64,000 nt of DNA from Desulfosediminicola ganghwensis (GTDB lineage: Bacteria; Desulfobacterota; Desulfobulbia; Desulfobulbales; Desulfocapsaceae). Each line of letters starts with the position of its first letter. Position 1 is the first letter of the stretch. Positions 46,415 through 54,936 of this stretch are shown in pieces. The translations under genes and the position numbers were made by a program. The notes under the pieces were generated by a model. The model worked only from the letters and a program-made list of their open reading frames with translations. It did not search any database and was not told the origin of the DNA. The stretch lies in assembly GCF_005116675.2 (NCBI RefSeq), contig NZ_CP050699.1, forward strand, positions 3,681,001-3,745,000, written 5' to 3'.

Positions 46415-47758
46415 TTATTTTTTCTTACCACCTGATTTTTCTTTAAAAATCAGCTGAATGGGAACCTTGTCCAGGCCAAGTCCGTCACGAAACTTGTTGG
46501 AAAGATATCGCTGGTACGAGAAATGCACACCTTTGGCGCTATTGCTCATAACGACAAATTTTGGCGGTCTGGTGCCAACCTGTGAGGTGTAGAAGAATTT
46601 GAGGCGCTTATTTTTGTAAATAGGCGGCGTATGTGCTTCCGTGGCTTCCTGCAATAACTTGTTCAGGGCAGCGGTTGGGAATTTTGCCTTGTATTGACGG
46701 TACACAGCACCAATCACCGGAAAGAGACGCTTCACGCCAAAGCCGGTCATGGCGGATACCTTCAAAAGCGGGGCAAATCCCACGAAAGGTAATTGTCTGC
46801 CGATCTCTGCCAAGAGGTGATCCTGACGCTTCTTGTCATCCTTGATCAGATCCCATTTATTAACGAGAATAATGAGACCCCGGCCATGATCGAGCGCATA
46901 ACCGATAACCTTGGTATCCTGCTCGGTGATTCCTTCATCGGCATCAATCAGGATAACCGCTACGTCACATTTTTCCAGTGAAGCCAGCGATTTGAGAATA
47001 CTGAATTTCTCAAGCTTATCCTTGGTCTTGCCTTTCCGGCGGATTCCTGCGGTGTCGATCAGCAAATAGCTGAATTTACCGTGGGTAAGTATGGTATCGA
47101 CAGAATCACGGGTGGTGCCGGAAATCTCTGAAACCACCATTCGCTCCTCACCGACAATCCGATTGATCATCGATGATTTGCCTACGTTGGGGCGACCAAA
47201 AAACGCGACCTTGATAGTATCATCCGGTAGTTCCGGCCCACTATCACCTTCGTCGATGGTCTTAACCAGACCATCCATCAGGTCGTTAAAACCATAGGCA
47301 TGCTCTGCAGATAACGGCCAGATCATCTCTATACCCAACTCATAGAATTGAGAGAGAATCTCCATTTCCTGCTTGGGAGTATCGATCTTATTGACTACGT
47401 GGTAGATCGGCTTGTCGATTCTACGCAGCAGTTCAACAACTTCGTAATCCGCAGGGGTAAGGCCTTGTTTACCATCCATGAGAAAGATTATGATATCAGC
47501 TTCCTCAATGGCAGCCAGCGCTTGCTCGCGGATATGGTTTACCAGCAAGTCTTCGGGGTTGTCATCGATACCACCGGTATCGACGAGAATAAATGTTCGA
47601 TCTCCCCAGACTACCCGTTCATAGTGGCGGTCACGGGTAACACCCGGTGTGGGATCGACGATTGCATTGCGAGATTTGGTAACCCTGTTGAACATGGTCG
47701 ATTTACCCACATTCGGGCGACCTATCAGGGCTATGATTGGACATGTTGGATTTGCCAT
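46415..47758 (-). CDS. der: Ribosome-assembly GTPase Der (EngA)
   Basis: Der is an essential GTPase for 50S subunit maturation. The 447-residue protein has the diagnostic two tandem G domains. The first has GRPNVGKSTMFNRV, DTGG and NKID; the second (from about 180) has GRPNVGKSSMINRIVG, DTAGIRRKGK and NKWD. A KH-like C-terminal domain follows, with a Lys-rich tail (SGGKKK). Length and domain order are normal. Confidence 0.96.
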   Translation of the reverse strand: MANPTCPIIALIGRPNVGKSTMFNRVTKSRNAIVDPTPGVTRDRHYERVVWGDRTFILVDTGGIDDNPEDLLVNHIREQALAAIEEADIIIFLMDGKQGLTPADYEVVELLRRIDKPIYHVVNKIDTPKQEMEILSQFYELGIEMIWPLSAEHAYGFNDLMDGLVKTIDEGDSGPELPDDTIKVAFFGRPNVGKSSMINRIVGEERMVVSEISGTTRDSVDTILTHGKFSYLLIDTAGIRRKGKTKDKLEKFSILKSLASLEKCDVAVILIDADEGITEQDTKVIGYALDHGRGLIILVNKWDLIKDDKKRQDHLLAEIGRQLPFVGFAPLLKVSAMTGFGVKRLFPVIGAVYRQYKAKFPTAALNKLLQEATEAHTPPIYKNKRLKFFYTSQVGTRPPKFVVMSNSAKGVHFSYQRYLSNKFRDGLGLDKVPIQLIFKEKSGGKKK

Positions 47759-48009
47759 AATTTATATTCCTTTGTTGAAGCAAAGGGTGGTTGTAACCGA
47801 TAGTAAGAAACTTTGCATCCTTTTCCCGCAAAATCAGGCAAAACAGGCCAGAATCAACGACAGGCCACAACTCTTGCCATTTTCTTTTCTGCCATACAAC
47901 CAGTTAAGGCTTTTGTTTTTTAATTACCCGTGAAATCAGTCGTGGTATTGAAATAATTTCTAAGAATCCAGCCATAAACAGGCGACACTAAAACATCAAT
48001 AAGGAATAA
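47759..48009. other. Gap between der and the amgK-like gene
   Basis: These 251 bases hold no gene that I can support. The region must contain the promoter of der if der is not read from the upstream envelope genes. Confidence 0.4.
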
Positions 48010-49077
48010 TCACTGTTCAGAGAGAATATCACGTGCCTTCTTGAGCACCCCGGCAAGAACTGTACACACTGGTGTATCAGAAACAGCCATCTGCTCAGCA
48101 ACCAGTATTGTCAGAGATCGTACTGCAGGCTCAATATAATCCTTAAAAAACAGCTTGCCACGCACATTACTTAAGAATGCAAATGCACCTATAATCTGAA
48201 GGTTGCGCTGTATAGCAAGTAACAAATATTGCCGATAAAATTCATCTTTGCTAATTCCACTCATTCCACTGAGCTGGAGATGGTAATAGTCAAACAATTC
48301 TCTCTGGAACCAATTCGGCAGGTCAACATAGGGATCGATCAACAATGATGCAAGATCATAACCTAACGGCCCGAACCTACCTCCCTGGTAATCGATTATG
48401 CGCGCATCACCGTTGGTTATCATCACATTTCTTGACTGGAAATCCCGGTGCAACAAATAGTCTATCGGAATTCCTGAGACGTGTTCTGCAAGCATCCCAA
48501 ATTCATCAATAAGACCATCGGGCACTTCCTGTTTCAATAAGCCCTGCCAGAACGCACGAAGAAAATAACCTGACTCCCGCTCGAGCATAAGCTCACGGTC
48601 ATATCTTGGCGTATCCCAACACCAATCCTGGCAAAAGCCGCGAACGCCATCACACTGCAGGGTAAGAAGCTGATCTATGGTTTTCCGGTAGTACTCACGG
48701 GCAGCAACCGCATCCTGATCGTTGTTAAGATCCAGCCGTATTATCAGGCTTTGGAGATGCACATCCCCCAAATCTTCATAAACCAGCAGGTAATGCCGGG
48801 GATCAAAGCCACAGATTTCCGGTACGGAAACCCCAACCTGCTGCAGATGAGAACCAATCTTCCAGCTCGAAACCGCCTCGGCACATTCTTTCTCACCAGC
48901 ATCTTTTGCCGGTGCAACAGCGACATATCGATGTCCTGCACCAGACTCGACCCTCCAGAACCTGCGGATCGAGCCGTCACTGCTCATCGCCTTGACACGG
49001 ACTTCAGCCTTACTGGTTCCCTGCTTTTCTAAAAGCAGGTTTTCGATAGCTTCGTGCATTTTATCAGAATATTTCAA
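48010..49077 (-). CDS. amgK: AmgK-like sugar kinase (MurNAc/GlcNAc anomeric kinase type)
   Basis: The 355-residue protein has the aminoglycoside-phosphotransferase fold. It has a GSIRRFWRV start of the ATP lobe, LLVYEDLGDVHLQSLI hinge, catalytic LHRDFQSRNVMI and metal-binding IIDYQGGRFGPLGYDLASLL. The last block and 'IQRNLQIIGAFAFLS' are typical of AmgK-group proteins, which phosphorylate MurNAc at C1. A nucleotidyltransferase like MurU is encoded immediately upstream, which is the known AmgK-MurU pairing in Pseudomonas. The TTG at 49077 and ATG at 49059 are alternative starts. Confidence 0.78.
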   Translation of the reverse strand: MKYSDKMHEAIENLLLEKQGTSKAEVRVKAMSSDGSIRRFWRVESGAGHRYVAVAPAKDAGEKECAEAVSSWKIGSHLQQVGVSVPEICGFDPRHYLLVYEDLGDVHLQSLIIRLDLNNDQDAVAAREYYRKTIDQLLTLQCDGVRGFCQDWCWDTPRYDRELMLERESGYFLRAFWQGLLKQEVPDGLIDEFGMLAEHVSGIPIDYLLHRDFQSRNVMITNGDARIIDYQGGRFGPLGYDLASLLIDPYVDLPNWFQRELFDYYHLQLSGMSGISKDEFYRQYLLLAIQRNLQIIGAFAFLSNVRGKLFFKDYIEPAVRSLTILVAEQMAVSDTPVCTVLAGVLKKARDILSEQ

Positions 49078-49131
49078 TATCGAACCTGCCTCTGGTCATC
49101 CCTTTCACTCATCTTACATGTTGCTGCCAAC

Positions 49132-50028
49132 TTATAAGCCATCCGGACTAATCGATATAAGCTCATTGTCGGCGATGTGTCCAATGGGTAACTCCACCCC
49201 GTCCCAGACAACTGTACGAGACAGCTTCACATCCTGAATCTTCGATGCACCAAGTGCACACCAGTCCGCAAGCTTATTTTCTCCAACGACAGTCAGCTTG
49301 TCACTCACCAGAAAAGCATTGTCATCCTGATATTCAAAGTCCTGCCATCGGGGAATCTTGCCGGTCAGTAATCCTTCATGCAGTTCCAGATAATCGTCAG
49401 GGGTTCCCATATCAGTCCAGAAACAGTCATCGGCTCGGAATACGCCAAGCTGAACCCGTTCTTCAAGCAGTTTCCGATAATGACCGATTATGCAACTGTT
49501 CGCACCATCAGGCAGCGATTCGAGAATAGACGGATCCAACACCTGCAGACCGGTAAACGCCAGTTTTCTACCCGCTGCATCGGCTGCAAAGCTTTTAACA
49601 CGACCACCTGCGACAGTAACCTTATTGAACCTGCTGCAATTATGCATGGCCATGGTCACTGCACAATCATTGCCAGCGTGTTCCTTCATCACCTGACGAT
49701 AGTCGATAGTGTGATAGATATCACCATTGGTAACCAGAAGGGGCTCATCAGCCATATGTTTCAGTGCGTAGCGCAAGCCACCGCCAGTTCCGAGAATGGT
49801 CTCTTCCGATTGAACCACAACCCCTTCAAAACCGGCCAACGCAGACTCAATCTGATTTCGCAGATGATGGCAATTAACAATAATTCGGGAAAAACCAAAC
49901 CGCTGCAATCGCCTGATTGTGAGTAACAGCAACGGTTGGTTCAGAATTGGGAAGAGTGGTTTGGGCTTTACCCTGGTATGGGGTAGTAGCCGGGTGCCAA
50001 AACCGGCTGCGAGGATCATTGCCTGCAC
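49132..50028 (-). CDS. murU: MurU-like nucleotidyltransferase
   Basis: The protein is an NDP-sugar pyrophosphorylase. It has the signature LAAGFGTRLLPHTRVKPKPL, GTGGGLRYAL, the NGDIYHTID metal site and FWTDMGTPDDYLELHEG. Next to an AmgK-like kinase it is best read as MurU, which makes UDP-MurNAc from MurNAc-1-phosphate. At about 298 residues it is longer than Pseudomonas MurU (a little over 220), because of a C-terminal extension that looks like a left-handed beta-helix (about 240-298). GTG 50028 is preferred, with GGAGG five bases upstream. Confidence 0.75.
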   Translation of the reverse strand: MQAMILAAGFGTRLLPHTRVKPKPLFPILNQPLLLLTIRRLQRFGFSRIIVNCHHLRNQIESALAGFEGVVVQSEETILGTGGGLRYALKHMADEPLLVTNGDIYHTIDYRQVMKEHAGNDCAVTMAMHNCSRFNKVTVAGGRVKSFAADAAGRKLAFTGLQVLDPSILESLPDGANSCIIGHYRKLLEERVQLGVFRADDCFWTDMGTPDDYLELHEGLLTGKIPRWQDFEYQDDNAFLVSDKLTVVGENKLADWCALGASKIQDVKLSRTVVWDGVELPIGHIADNELISISPDGL

Positions 50029-50078
50029 GGGGACCTCCAATTCAGCGTAAAATCAGCCCAATAAGTTGAACAACACAT

Positions 50079-50930
50079 CTAGAACAGCAGCGTGCCGTCA
50101 GGCTGTTCCGTCACTCCAACAACTATGATGCCTGCATCGTTCGCAGCGCGAACCATTGCCTCACGATCAAACAACAGTGCCTGGCCAGCTTCTACAGCCA
50201 ACACAGACCCCTTAACACTATGTAATGACTCAATGGTCTGAATACCGGTCGCCGGCAAATCAAAACGAAAATCCTGATCCGGCTTTTTGACTTTGACAAC
50301 GACAGCTTTTTCTTTTGCCAACGCACCACCACGTTTAATTGCCGCGTCGGTGCCTTCGATAGCCTCAACAGCAACCACTGTGAGATCGCGAACCACTACA
50401 CATTGACCGATATCAAGCCTGCCAATCGCCCTGGCATGCTGCCAGCCAAATTCGATGTCCCGGCGCTGCTGTTTGGAGGGCTTTTTTCTGGTCAGTACTC
50501 CGTGAGGAAACAGCAAATGTTCAAGATACATGGTCGATTCACGGACCTTGATACCATCCTTTTCAAGAACAGCAGCTATCGCGCGCAAGATGGCATCATC
50601 CTGCTTGGAATCAATCTTGTTCCAGAGGGTAAGAGCCTTCAGGTCCGGCATGATATCCCGAAATATCTGGGTCTTGGTGATTGTTCCAAGAAATACCGTT
50701 TCAGCGACACCATGGGACTTGAACCAGGAAATCAACTTGCCCAGCTGTCCAAGTTTTATCCAACAGACATCATCCGCTGCATCCGCTACCCGCTGGTCCG
50801 TCTCATTTTTATGGGCAATAACCATCACCCGGCGACCTGCCTTCCGGGCCGCCTCGATAAAAAGCAGAGGAAACTGACCTCCACCGGCGATTATACCAAT
50901 AGTATTTGGATCGATTGCCATATTACCCAT
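50079..50930 (-). CDS. lpxI: UDP-2,3-diacylglucosamine pyrophosphatase LpxI
   Basis: LpxI hydrolyses UDP-diacylglucosamine to lipid X in lipid A synthesis and replaces LpxH in many alpha- and deltaproteobacteria. The protein has the N-terminal IGIIAGGGQFPLLFIEAARK and the family-defining C-terminal DUF1009 region, with RDLTVVAVEAIEGTDAAIKR, 'KVKKPDQDFRFDLPATG' and EAGQALLFD. The ATG at 50930 shares one base with the lpxA stop (TGATG), so translation is coupled. The lpxD-fabZ-lpxA-lpxI order is a standard lipid A cluster. Confidence 0.92.
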   Translation of the reverse strand: MGNMAIDPNTIGIIAGGGQFPLLFIEAARKAGRRVMVIAHKNETDQRVADAADDVCWIKLGQLGKLISWFKSHGVAETVFLGTITKTQIFRDIMPDLKALTLWNKIDSKQDDAILRAIAAVLEKDGIKVRESTMYLEHLLFPHGVLTRKKPSKQQRRDIEFGWQHARAIGRLDIGQCVVVRDLTVVAVEAIEGTDAAIKRGGALAKEKAVVVKVKKPDQDFRFDLPATGIQTIESLHSVKGSVLAVEAGQALLFDREAMVRAANDAGIIVVGVTEQPDGTLLF

Positions 50931-51724
50931 CAATTTTCAGTACGTCGTACAACACCACGCTTAGAACTCTCGAAAAATTCGATAAGCTGGGCAACTTCAT
51001 CGCAATCGGTAATTTCCATTTTTGCCTGTTCCAGCGCATCTTTTAGTAACAGATCCGGTGATCTGAAGATGATTCTGAAGGCTGTATCCAGTTTGCTGAT
51101 TGTTTCTTTGCTGAAACCGTTTCTCTTGAGACCTATTTTATTCAAGCCGGAGATTCTGGTTCTGTTTCTGGTGCCGGCAATAATCACAAAAGGTGCGACA
51201 TCCAGGCTGATTCCAGATACTCCACCAATATAACTGAATGAACCGATACGGCAGAACTGGTGTATCGCAACAAGGCCACCGATAGAGGCGCGATCTCCCA
51301 CTTCAACATGGCCTGCCAGGGTGGCCACGTTGGCAAGAATGATATTGTTGCCAAGTTTACAGTCATGGGCGATATGCGTATATGCCATGAGCAGGTTGGA
51401 GTTACCGATAATGGTTTTTCCCGGGCCTTGCGGTGTTCCTCTATGAATAGAAGCATACTCACGAATCTGGTTATCGTCTCCGACAATCAGTTCGGTAGGT
51501 TCCCCTTTGTAGCTGAGATCCTGCGGAGCACCTCCCACCTTGGCGAAAGAGCTTATAAGGTTCCTCTTCCCTATAGTTGTGGGGCCCGAGATAACGGCGT
51601 GGGGCTCTACCGTGGTTCCTTCATCTATGCAGACTCCGGCTTCAATTACGGCATAAGGGCCCACAACTACAGAACTATCGAGTTCAGCTTTGGGGTCAAC
51701 AACTGCTGTTGGATGGATATTCAT
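50930..51724 (-). CDS. lpxA: UDP-GlcNAc acyltransferase
   Basis: LpxA transfers a 3-hydroxyacyl chain from acyl carrier protein to UDP-GlcNAc, the first step of lipid A synthesis. The 264-residue protein has the N-terminal hexapeptide-repeat beta-helix (IHPTAVVDPKAELDSSVVVG onward) with the catalytic His in AYTHIAHDCKLGN, followed by 'GLNKIGLKRNGFS' and a helical C-terminal domain. Its start lies 200 bases after fabZ, a large gap for this operon; the gap may hold a promoter. Confidence 0.95.
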   Translation of the reverse strand: MNIHPTAVVDPKAELDSSVVVGPYAVIEAGVCIDEGTTVEPHAVISGPTTIGKRNLISSFAKVGGAPQDLSYKGEPTELIVGDDNQIREYASIHRGTPQGPGKTIIGNSNLLMAYTHIAHDCKLGNNIILANVATLAGHVEVGDRASIGGLVAIHQFCRIGSFSYIGGVSGISLDVAPFVIIAGTRNRTRISGLNKIGLKRNGFSKETISKLDTAFRIIFRSPDLLLKDALEQAKMEITDCDEVAQLIEFFESSKRGVVRRTEN

Positions 51725-51924
51725 AATGTACCAAGTTTAAAATGTTTTGTTTTTTCAACAACAAACATGAAATTTTCTGCTGCCAATAAATCACATCAAA
51801 GTCCGAAGGTCTACAATTTCTTAATATAACACTGATCGTACCGATGGCCATCTACCCACGCAGATCATGACTTTTCGGCAATAGGGTAAATGGCCATCAA
51901 TCTCTTTTCAGTGCTACCTGGAGA

Positions 51925-52377
51925 CTAAGAGTAGGACGCCATCATTTCGGCTTCGGCAACCAAAGCGTCATCTACATACGCCTTGGCTTCCATAACCATG
52001 ATGTTTCTTTTCTTTTTCAGAAGTTTTACTTTATATATCAACTGATCTCCTGGAACTACCGGCTTTCTGAAACGTGCTTTGTCTATTCCGGCAAAAAAGA
52101 TCAGCTTGTTGCCTATGGCATCCTGATCGGCATAAAAAGTCATAATACAGCCAACCTGGGCAAGACCTTCAAGGATGAGTACACCCGGCATAACAGGCTT
52201 ACCTGGGAAATGTCCCTGGAAGAACTGTTCGTTGATGGTCACGTTTTTCAGCGCTGTGACTTCCTCACCAACTTTCATATCCAGAACCCTGTCCACTAGA
52301 AGAAACGGATACCTGTGAGGTACCAGATCCATAATGCCTACAATATCTATATTTTCCGGAGCGGGGATCTCGCTCAT
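51925..52377 (-). CDS. fabZ: 3-hydroxyacyl-ACP dehydratase FabZ
   Basis: FabZ dehydrates 3-hydroxyacyl-ACP in fatty-acid synthesis and competes with LpxA for the same substrate. The 150-residue hot-dog protein has VPHRYPFLLVDRVLD, the catalytic His in FQGHFPGKPVMPGVL and the catalytic Glu in ILEGLAQVG. A strong AGGAGAG ribosome site precedes the start. It lies 22 bases after lpxD, as in many Gram-negative bacteria. Confidence 0.95.
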   Translation of the reverse strand: MSEIPAPENIDIVGIMDLVPHRYPFLLVDRVLDMKVGEEVTALKNVTINEQFFQGHFPGKPVMPGVLILEGLAQVGCIMTFYADQDAIGNKLIFFAGIDKARFRKPVVPGDQLIYKVKLLKKKRNIMVMEAKAYVDDALVAEAEMMASYS

Positions 52378-52399
52378 ACTCTCTCTCCTTTATCTAATT

Positions 52400-53461
52400 T
52401 CATTTCTCATTTTTTGATATGTCTTCCTGTAGAGCGGCAACTGCTTTTTTCAGCTTCCGCACATCGCTGTTCAGTTCAGGAAGTTTATTATAAACCATTA
52501 TCGATTTTGCCCAGGATTTAATGGGCAATGCCGGCCAGCCACCTACTTTGGCGCCTTTAGGCAGTGAGTGATGTACTCCACCGCCAGCCGCAACCATTAC
52601 CTGGTCATCCAGATGAATGTGCCCATTTACAGCCGCCTGACCCGCCAGTACCACATTCCTCCCTAGAGAACATGAACCGGCTAGTCCCACTTGCGAAATT
52701 ATCAGAGAATTTGGACCAATAACCACATTATGGCCAACCTGCACCAGGTTATCAATCTTCACTCCCGACTGAATCCATGTTTCGCCAAAAGCTGCCCTGT
52801 CTATACAGGCATTAGCACCTATCTCGACATCATCATCAATACGGACGATACCGACCTGGGGACGTTTCACATGATTGCCCATAGCGTCCGTTGCATAGCC
52901 ATAGCCATCAGCGCCGATCACAGTACCGGAATGAATAATCACCCGGTTACCGAGGATACACCCGTTGGCGATGGTAACATTCGCCTTCAATACAGTATCA
53001 TCGCCAATCGCAACGTCATCACCGATCACAGTGCCGGCCTCAATAGTCACCCGTCTGCCAAGCATGACCCTCTTGCCTAGTACAACCATTGGCCCGATAC
53101 TCACATCTTCAGGTACTTCGCACTCATCATCCACAAAAGCACTCGGATGGATGCCTTTGGCCACAAATGGTTCAGCCAGAATATGATTATGGATTATGGC
53201 GGAGGCCAGATACGGGTCTTTAACCCGTATGGTTGGAATCTCAAGGCTTTGCTCCACATCCAACGGCACTATTGAAGCCGTCGCCTTACTGCCCTCAAGC
53301 CGGTCAAGTTCCGTGGCCTTGACCAGAAAGGTCAGATCGCCCTGCTCTGCCGCTTCCAGAGAGGCCAGATTGGATATAGTAACCTCACCATCACCAACCA
53401 ACTCTCCACCAACCAGCTCTGCCACTTGTGCCAACGGTATATTTTTCTTAATCATATTCAC
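52400..53461 (-). CDS. lpxD: UDP-3-O-(3-hydroxyacyl)glucosamine N-acyltransferase
   Basis: LpxD adds the second hydroxyacyl chain in lipid A synthesis. The 353-residue protein has the N-terminal uridine-binding domain (IPLAQVAELVGGELVGDGEV), a long hexapeptide beta-helix (from about 105) with the catalytic His in VQVGHNVVIGPN, and a short C-terminal helix (ELNSDVRKLKKAVAAL). It follows the NamZ-like gene by 81 bases on the same strand. Confidence 0.95.
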   Translation of the reverse strand: MNMIKKNIPLAQVAELVGGELVGDGEVTISNLASLEAAEQGDLTFLVKATELDRLEGSKATASIVPLDVEQSLEIPTIRVKDPYLASAIIHNHILAEPFVAKGIHPSAFVDDECEVPEDVSIGPMVVLGKRVMLGRRVTIEAGTVIGDDVAIGDDTVLKANVTIANGCILGNRVIIHSGTVIGADGYGYATDAMGNHVKRPQVGIVRIDDDVEIGANACIDRAAFGETWIQSGVKIDNLVQVGHNVVIGPNSLIISQVGLAGSCSLGRNVVLAGQAAVNGHIHLDDQVMVAAGGGVHHSLPKGAKVGGWPALPIKSWAKSIMVYNKLPELNSDVRKLKKAVAALQEDISKNEK

Positions 53462-53542
53462 CTTCAGGTTGCCTGGGTATTCTTCATTTGAAGTATGGAT
53501 AATCTCGTCGCCAAGATTTTTTATGTAGATACGAAGCTCAGT

Positions 53543-54709
53543 CTAGTACAGAAAGTATTTCTGGCGCATCTCATCGTACTGAGTCAGTTCCTGTCGCCAC
53601 TCTGCTTCGATCTCCAGCAAAGCTTTATCCGTTTCCAGTGCTTTTCTCACAGCCTGACTGCCGATAATCAAATCCATTGGCAATCGTGTAAACTCATACT
53701 CATACGGTGGTTCTTTGTAAGAGAAACTTTCAGGATAAAGCCCAAACGAGGCCTGTAACAGGGCCAGACTTGTTCTATAAGGCAGAAAAGCAGAAGGATC
53801 TGTAATGTGTATCTGAAAACCGTTGCATACCTGCCTGGCGAACTTACCAGAAGTGGGTTCAAAAGCGAGTTCCCTGAGATAACAGCCAGGCAGCGGAATA
53901 TCCTTAACTGCATCCAGCATTTCACCACATTTCCAGAACGGTGCGCCAACGAGTTCAAAGGGGAGCGTCGTGCCACGCCCTTCCGAAACATTGGTACCCT
54001 CCCAGATTACCTGACCTGGATAAACCAACGCGGTCTCCGGCGTCGGCATATTCGGTGATGGAAATACCCATGGGAAGCCTGTGTCACGGAAGAACATATC
54101 CCGCTTCCAACCGTCCATGGCGATCACTTCCAGATCAGCGCCTAAGGAAAACTCCTGGTTCATCATCATGGCCAGTTCGCCAAAAGTGAGGCCATGCCGC
54201 ATGGGGATGGGATACAACCCCACGAATGATGCCCATTCGGGCTCAAGGATATTACCCTCGACAACTTTCCCGCCAACCGGATTCGGTCTATCGAGCACCA
54301 CAACCTTTTTACCCAGTTTAGCGGCCCATTCAAGGCAATAGGCCATGGTATACATGAAAGTGTAGACCCTGGTTCCCACATCAACGATATCGATGAGCAG
54401 CACATCTATTTGCGCGTACTGCTCTTCGTTCGGTTCCCGGCTGTCGCCATAAAGGCTATACACCATCAGACCCGTCGCAGGGTCCAACTGATGACCTGAC
54501 TCGATCATGTTATCCTGCTTCTCAGCAAAAAAACCGTGCTGGGGCGAGAACAGGCAGGTCATCTGACCCGGGAAGGCCTTTTGTAGATGAAATCTACTGT
54601 GAACCAGATCCGATGCGGTGGACGCCTGATTGGATAACAGTCCGATTCTCGCCTCCTTCAGCCATTCAGGCGGACTTTCGATAATTTTTTCTAGACCTAT
54701 CTGCACCAT
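53543..54709 (-). CDS. NamZ-like exo-beta-N-acetylmuramidase (DUF1343, GH171)
   Basis: The 388-residue protein is a full DUF1343 member. It has RIGLLSNQASTASDL, LFSPQHGFFAEKQDN, the acidic block IDVLLIDIVDVGTRVYTFMY, LDRPNPVGGKVVEGN, GLYPIPMRHGLTFGELA and WVFPSPNMPTPETALVYPGQ followed by EGTNVSEGRGTT. The characterised family member NamZ (Bacillus YbbC) removes MurNAc from peptidoglycan fragments. No signal peptide is visible, so this one probably acts in the cytoplasm on imported fragments. It heads the run namZ-lpxD-fabZ-lpxA-lpxI-murU-amgK. Confidence 0.85.
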   Translation of the reverse strand: MVQIGLEKIIESPPEWLKEARIGLLSNQASTASDLVHSRFHLQKAFPGQMTCLFSPQHGFFAEKQDNMIESGHQLDPATGLMVYSLYGDSREPNEEQYAQIDVLLIDIVDVGTRVYTFMYTMAYCLEWAAKLGKKVVVLDRPNPVGGKVVEGNILEPEWASFVGLYPIPMRHGLTFGELAMMMNQEFSLGADLEVIAMDGWKRDMFFRDTGFPWVFPSPNMPTPETALVYPGQVIWEGTNVSEGRGTTLPFELVGAPFWKCGEMLDAVKDIPLPGCYLRELAFEPTSGKFARQVCNGFQIHITDPSAFLPYRTSLALLQASFGLYPESFSYKEPPYEYEFTRLPMDLIIGSQAVRKALETDKALLEIEAEWRQELTQYDEMRQKYFLY

Positions 54710-54865
54710 TGGGGAAAAATTCCAGCTCCGATTATTTTAAGATATGAGTAACTCAGTGTAAAAAAGCAGTATAATAATTGCGCTTGCTTCAAATGTCAAA
54801 ACGTTGTGAGGTTTACAGCCAATACGCAATACAGATCTCAAGGCGAAAATCGCACCTCTTCAAAC

Positions 54866-54901
54866 GACAAGAGGCGAAGTGTACTCACCCCGCCTCTTGT
54901 C
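54866..54901 (-). terminator. Hairpin between glmS and the NamZ-like gene
   Basis: An 11-bp perfect stem (GACAAGAGGCG with CGCCTCTTGTC) encloses a 14-base loop, 36 bases after the glmS stop on the minus strand. Only a short T run (GTTTG) follows in that direction. Confidence 0.75.
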
Positions 54902-54936
54902 ATATTTGGCCCGAAACGCCATTTATCCGAGACCGC

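Noticed and set aside
50403-51233. 276-codon plus-strand open frame opposite lpxI and lpxA
   Set aside because: It mirrors two clearly identified lipid A genes and shows no protein family features of its own.
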